NCBI GenBank assembly: GCA_003151935.1
Contig: PLYZ01000044.1
Coordinates: 1-64,000 of the forward strand
Length of the DNA: 64,000 nucleotides
From: Candidatus Dormiibacterota bacterium
GTDB taxonomy: Bacteria > Chloroflexota > Dormibacteria > Dormibacterales > Dormibacteraceae
Reading direction: 5' to 3'
The notes beneath the pieces are model-generated. The model did not search any database, was not told where the DNA came from, and saw only the letters and a program-made list of their open reading frames with translations. Each line of letters opens with the position of its first letter. The first letter of the stretch is position 1. A program made the position numbers and the translations under genes. Positions 60,338-64,000 of the stretch are shown here, piece after piece.

Positions 60338-60988
60338 ATGGGCAACCTTCAGCTGCCGATCGCCTTTCTGGCCGGCCTTCTGCTGGTGCTGAGCATCCCG
60401 CCCATACGGCGAAGGCTCCCGGGGCTCCGCCGCTGCCCAGCAGGACTGGAGCTGCTGGTTTGGGTGGCATTTGTGTTGCTTTGCCTGGCTGCGCTCGCAG
60501 GCGTCCGGACCATCCGGTCGACTGAGCTGAGCAAAGCGGTTGCGCGCGCAGCAGTCGAGGTCGGCGGGCAGTCCCTTGATGCGTGGCTGGGACCGGCGAT
60601 CCGTTGGGTGTCGGTGCACGAGCCGGGGGTTGCCCTGGTGACCGTGGGCATGGCGGGACTTGGTTGGGTTCTCGTCGCCGGGCGTGCGGCCTCAGTCTTT
60701 CGTCGAGCACTCGAGCCTCGCCTGCACCTCAACGACCGGTGGGTTGTGAGACCCAGCCCGAAAGCAAGACCGCGCATCGAGGTTCGCCCAGCCCCTCTCG
60801 TGGCACTGGCCTCCCTCGTCGACGTGCATGCGGCCGCAATGTACCTTGGGGTTTCGCGGGCCACCGTGTACCGGTGGGCACGTGCCGGCCGGCTGCGCTC
60901 TAATCGCACGGGCAGACAGCTTCGTTTCAGCTCGGGCGACCTGGCCGCTTTGCGCGAAACGCATGCCAGAAAGAAGCAGCATGCATAA
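60338..60988 (+). CDS. Membrane-anchored excisionase-type helix-turn-helix protein
   Basis: A 216-residue protein from ATG 60338. Three hydrophobic helices (5-20, 36-55, 97-115) precede a C-terminal MerR/excisionase-like HTH (about 160-205: VDVHAAAMYLGVSRATVYRW, then AGRLRSNRTGRQLRFSS). The DNA-binding domain would face the cytoplasm. The start is uncertain; the frame is open to a TTG at 60251. It overlaps the penicillin-binding gene by eight bases (ATGCATAA), so it may regulate cell-wall synthesis from the membrane. Confidence 0.75.
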   Translation: MGNLQLPIAFLAGLLLVLSIPPIRRRLPGLRRCPAGLELLVWVAFVLLCLAALAGVRTIRSTELSKAVARAAVEVGGQSLDAWLGPAIRWVSVHEPGVALVTVGMAGLGWVLVAGRAASVFRRALEPRLHLNDRWVVRPSPKARPRIEVRPAPLVALASLVDVHAAAMYLGVSRATVYRWARAGRLRSNRTGRQLRFSSGDLAALRETHARKKQHA

Positions 60989-63176
60989 GATTGAGCGTCC
61001 GTCGATGACGGCCGCACTACGTCGTGGTGGCCGCCGTGATCGGACCAGGCCCAGGGCCGACAACGGCCTGCTGCTGCGAGCCAGCATCTACAGGAAGCGA
61101 GGGCCCTGGAATCCGTCACCGCTGGCCGACCTCTGGGTGGTGCCCGCCTTGGCGAAGATCGCCGCCATCGCGGTGCTTTTCGGAGCCACATACTTCGGGA
61201 CCTCGCCGGGCTTCACCGCATACATCAATGGCTTGCCAGACGTCCACCTCATCGCGGCCATGCCGGCCACGGAAGACACGGTGATCTACGCATCAGACGG
61301 CACGACGATCCTCGCCGACCTTCATCCCGCGGGTCACCAGCAGTACTTCCAGCCGCTGGCCGCGATGGGCAAATACCTTCCGATGGCCGCGGTCGCGATC
61401 GAGGACCACAATTTCTATTCCGAGCCTGGAATCGACCCGGGCGCCATCCTGCGAGCGGCCGAGATCGACCTGCGGGCGGGTGTGGCTGTGGAGGGTGCGT
61501 CCACGATCACCCAGCAGCTGGTCAAGATCACGCTCGTCGGAAGCCAGCCAACGCTCAGCCGCAAAATCGAGGAGGCGCTCCTCGCTCTTGACGTGGAGCG
61601 AACCTACACCAAGCAGCAGATCCTGGAGATGTACCTGAACACGGTCTTTTTTGGCAACGACGCGTACGGCGGCGCCGCCGCGGCCAAGATCTACTTTCAT
61701 ACAACTCCCGGCAACCTGGACCTTGCCCAGGCCGCAATGCTGGCGGGCTTGCTGCGCGATCCCACCTACACCAACCCGTTCGTCAACGCGCAATACGCCA
61801 AGGCTCGGCAGGGGCAGGTGCTGGATGCAATGGTGCACGCCAAGCTGGTCAGCCCGGCGCAGGCGGCTGCGGCGTCGGCCGAGGACCTGAGCCAGCCCAA
61901 CCACATCTTCATGCCCCAGAACACGATCCTTGCCCCCGGCTTCGTGAGCTACGTCACCAGTGAGCTCGTGTCGCGGTATGGAACCGCGGTGACCTATGGC
62001 GGTGGCCTTCACGTCGTCACCACCCTTGATTGGGGCATGACCCAGAAGGCGCAGCAGCTGATCCAGGCCCAGGTGAGCCGCTACGCCTGGGGGAACGTTC
62101 ACCAGGGCGCAATGGTGGCCATCGATCCCCACTCAGGCGCCATCCTCGCCATGGTTGGCTCGGCCAATCCAAGTGCGTTCGGGGGGCAGTACAACTTCGC
62201 TGTGTGGCCGCCGCGCAACCCCGGCTCATCGATGAAGATCTATACCTACACGGCGGCCATCGCGAGCGGCAAGTTCACAATGGTCTCGCGCATTCCAGAC
62301 CAGCCGGTCTCGATCTCCCAGGGACCGGGCCAGCCGCTCTATACGCCGAAAAACTACGACGGCAGGCTGCATGGCACCTGCCAGCTCCAGGCGTGCTTTC
62401 TCAACTCCTTGAACATCCCCGCCGTGCGCGTCGAGCTGGGCTTGCCCAATGGTCCCGCCGACGTCGCCCAGATGGCCCGGAACATGGGAGCTCCGCCCTG
62501 GCACTGCGACGACCCGCCGGCCTGCACGCGATTCACCAACAACGACCCGCTCTCCAGCTACGGTGCGTCGCTGACGCTCGGCGGCTGGGGCGAGACGCCG
62601 CTGCAGATGGCGACCGGAGCCTCAGTGCTGGCCGCGCAGGGGGTCCTTCATCCGCCGACCTCGCTTCTGTCGATCACGAACGCCGACGGGAAGCCCGTCT
62701 ACAAGCTCGACCCCAACGCGGGCGCCAAGCAGGTGATCGACCCCCGGGTCGCCTACATCGTGGAGCAGATGATGTCCGACGACAGCAACAGGGCACTGAT
62801 ATTCGGCCGCGGCTCCAACCTCACCCTACCCGACCACAAGGTCGCCTCCAAGACTGGTACCACGGAGGACTATCGCGACGGCTGGACGGTGGGTTATACG
62901 CCGGCGATCGCAACCGCCTTCTGGATGGGAAATGCCGACTTCAGTCCCATGGCGCAGTACCTCGAGGCGAGCGTGATCGCCGCGCCGGTGTGGCACGACT
63001 TCATGGAGTGGTCGCTGAGCCAGGATCTGAAGCGGCCCGGCGGTGAGTGGTTCGCGCAGCCAGCCGGGCTCACCCAGCTGTACGTGGCCGGGAAGCTGCA
63101 GTGGTTCCTGCCCGGAACTTCGCCCTACCAGCCCACCCCGCCGCCGCAGGGCATCGTCTCCGGTCGCGCCCATTAG
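60981..63176 (+). CDS. Class A penicillin-binding protein (PBP1A-like)
   Basis: A 731-residue bifunctional peptidoglycan synthase. One N-terminal helix (about 50-70) is followed by a GT51 glycosyltransferase domain with AVAIEDHNFYSEPGID (catalytic Glu), ASTITQQLVK and RKIEEALLALDVERTYTKQQ, then a transpeptidase domain with SSMK (nucleophile), SLN and KTGTTEDYRDGW motifs. The start overlaps the preceding HTH gene. It acts outside the membrane in cell-wall polymerisation and cross-linking. Confidence 0.93.
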   Translation: MHKIERPSMTAALRRGGRRDRTRPRADNGLLLRASIYRKRGPWNPSPLADLWVVPALAKIAAIAVLFGATYFGTSPGFTAYINGLPDVHLIAAMPATEDTVIYASDGTTILADLHPAGHQQYFQPLAAMGKYLPMAAVAIEDHNFYSEPGIDPGAILRAAEIDLRAGVAVEGASTITQQLVKITLVGSQPTLSRKIEEALLALDVERTYTKQQILEMYLNTVFFGNDAYGGAAAAKIYFHTTPGNLDLAQAAMLAGLLRDPTYTNPFVNAQYAKARQGQVLDAMVHAKLVSPAQAAAASAEDLSQPNHIFMPQNTILAPGFVSYVTSELVSRYGTAVTYGGGLHVVTTLDWGMTQKAQQLIQAQVSRYAWGNVHQGAMVAIDPHSGAILAMVGSANPSAFGGQYNFAVWPPRNPGSSMKIYTYTAAIASGKFTMVSRIPDQPVSISQGPGQPLYTPKNYDGRLHGTCQLQACFLNSLNIPAVRVELGLPNGPADVAQMARNMGAPPWHCDDPPACTRFTNNDPLSSYGASLTLGGWGETPLQMATGASVLAAQGVLHPPTSLLSITNADGKPVYKLDPNAGAKQVIDPRVAYIVEQMMSDDSNRALIFGRGSNLTLPDHKVASKTGTTEDYRDGWTVGYTPAIATAFWMGNADFSPMAQYLEASVIAAPVWHDFMEWSLSQDLKRPGGEWFAQPAGLTQLYVAGKLQWFLPGTSPYQPTPPPQGIVSGRAH

Positions 63177-63427
63177 GGGTCCTGCTGGCCCGGCATTTGA
63201 ACCCCAGGCTTCAAGGTCCCGAAATCCATGAGTCTCGTCCACTGATCAGATCGTGGTCGCGTTCTGGCTCTCTCTTTCCGACCGCCTGATCAACTTCCCA
63301 GAATCCGTGGGGTGGGGCGGGGTCAGACCATGCCTCACCAGTATGCCGCCGAATTCAAGCTTTCGAAGACTCGCTGTCCATGGCAGAATCGAGCCGTCAC
63401 GGTCGGCACGGAGTGGAGGCATCAGCC

Positions 63428-64000
63428 ATGAGCTTGAGCATCACCGATGTCGTAATCGACATCCCCCAGGGCCGCCTGCGCGGCGCGCTCACCGACGGCG
63501 TCGCGTCTTTCAAAGGCATCCCGTACGCCGCGGCGCCATTCGGCGCCAACCGGTTCAAACCGCCGCAGGTGGCCCCGTCCTGGGAGGGGATTCGGGACGC
63601 GCTCGCCTACGGCCCGACGGTACCCAAGCCGCCCTATTTCCCACCCTTCGACGCCATCCTCCCGGAGCCGGTGATCGAGGGCGAGGAGTGCCTCAACCTC
63701 AACGTCTGGACACCCGACCCTGCGGCGACCGGGCTACCCGTGATGGTCTGGATTCACGGCGGCGCCTTCGCCAACGGAACTGGCGCCGTGCCCAACTATG
63801 ACGGCCGCCGCTTCGCGCGCGACGGTGTCGTCCTGGTCACCATCAACTACCGACTCGGTGTCGACGGCTTCCTGTTCCTGGGCGACGGAGTCGCCAACCT
63901 CGGTCTGCTCGACCAGGTGGCGGCGCTCGAATGGGTGCGCAACAACATCGCGGCTTTCGGTGGCGACAAAGCGAGCGTCACGATCTTCGGCGAGTCGGCC
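63428..64000 (+). CDS. Type B carboxylesterase, partial at window end
   Basis: The first 191 codons of a carboxylesterase (PnbA family) that runs off the window. ATG 63428 with GGAGG site. It shows FKGIPYAAAPFGANRFKPP, the oxyanion segment VMVWIHGGAF and the start of the nucleophile elbow FGESA, cut before the final Gly. Cytoplasmic ester hydrolysis; substrate unknown. The 251-base spacer before it contains no convincing gene. Confidence 0.9.
   Translation, partial: MSLSITDVVIDIPQGRLRGALTDGVASFKGIPYAAAPFGANRFKPPQVAPSWEGIRDALAYGPTVPKPPYFPPFDAILPEPVIEGEECLNLNVWTPDPAATGLPVMVWIHGGAFANGTGAVPNYDGRRFARDGVVLVTINYRLGVDGFLFLGDGVANLGLLDQVAALEWVRNNIAAFGGDKASVTIFGESA

Noticed and set aside
63180-63260. 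tRNA-like sequence (TTTGAACCCC segment)
   Set aside because: No acceptor stem, anticodon arm or CCA can be folded around it.
1-64000. Mobile element, phage, CRISPR or integron
   Set aside because: No transposase, integrase, repeated spacer units or att-like duplications are visible; base composition seems even throughout.

Overview
The window is about two-thirds GC and densely coded. It has many GTG and TTG starts, 4-base start/stop overlaps, several F420-type LLM oxidoreductases, a DevS/DevR-like two-component pair, an actinobacterial-type succinate dehydrogenase and many secreted cupin lipoproteins. This suggests a soil lineage near Actinobacteriota/Chloroflexota, such as the uncultivated Dormibacterota. 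That placement is inferred from gene content, not shown by a marker gene. There is no rRNA or tRNA gene, CRISPR array, insertion sequence or phage gene that I could recognise.

Layout. 40-11554: nucleobase catabolism. It holds cytosine deaminase and adenine deaminase, a cytosine/purine permease, an amidase, a barbiturase/cyanuric acid hydrolase-family enzyme, and a three-subunit molybdenum hydroxylase. Together they could form an oxidative route cytosine > uracil > barbiturate > ureidomalonate > malonate + urea. A cyclase-family hydrolase lies beside them. 11581-12781: an ACT-domain protein and small genes. 12842-34313: a set strongly reminiscent of the mycobacterial DosR dormancy regulon. It has CBS proteins, three universal stress proteins, a DevS-like GAF kinase with its DevR-like regulator, a P-type ATPase, a PAS-GGDEF protein, a GNAT/acyl-CoA-synthetase fusion, a cytochrome b operon and a zinc alcohol dehydrogenase. 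Three intergenic sites match GGGnCnnnnGnCCC, the core of the DosR box, and a fourth differs by one base. The recognition helix of the regulator matches that of DosR as I remember it. A succinate dehydrogenase operon (17459-20748) sits inside this stretch.

34487-46011: mixed housekeeping and accessory genes. These include a membrane sensor kinase whose phospho-acceptor histidine is a tyrosine, an LLM oxidoreductase fused to hemerythrin, a MazF-type toxin with its antitoxin, a ketopantoate reductase-like protein, an FUSC-family exporter and several proteins of unknown function. 46012-49143: a Fur/Zur regulator divergent from a znuABC-type metal importer, with a 21-base near-perfect palindrome between them. 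49289-53026: F420-type oxidoreductases, an MFS transporter and small ORFs. 53034-56584: three exported cupin proteins around a membrane-tethered LuxR/NHL-propeller regulator, whose upstream region carries GGTACC direct repeats that recur at 49174. 56722-64000: a secreted glucodextranase-like GH15 enzyme, a membrane-anchored helix-turn-helix protein overlapping a class A penicillin-binding protein, and a type B carboxylesterase cut by the window edge.

How it fits together: the left side scavenges nucleobases for nitrogen and carbon. The centre looks like a hypoxia/dormancy response that may include a cytochrome b complex of undescribed composition. The right side handles zinc, cell wall and polysaccharide, and contains two transcription factors tethered to the membrane.
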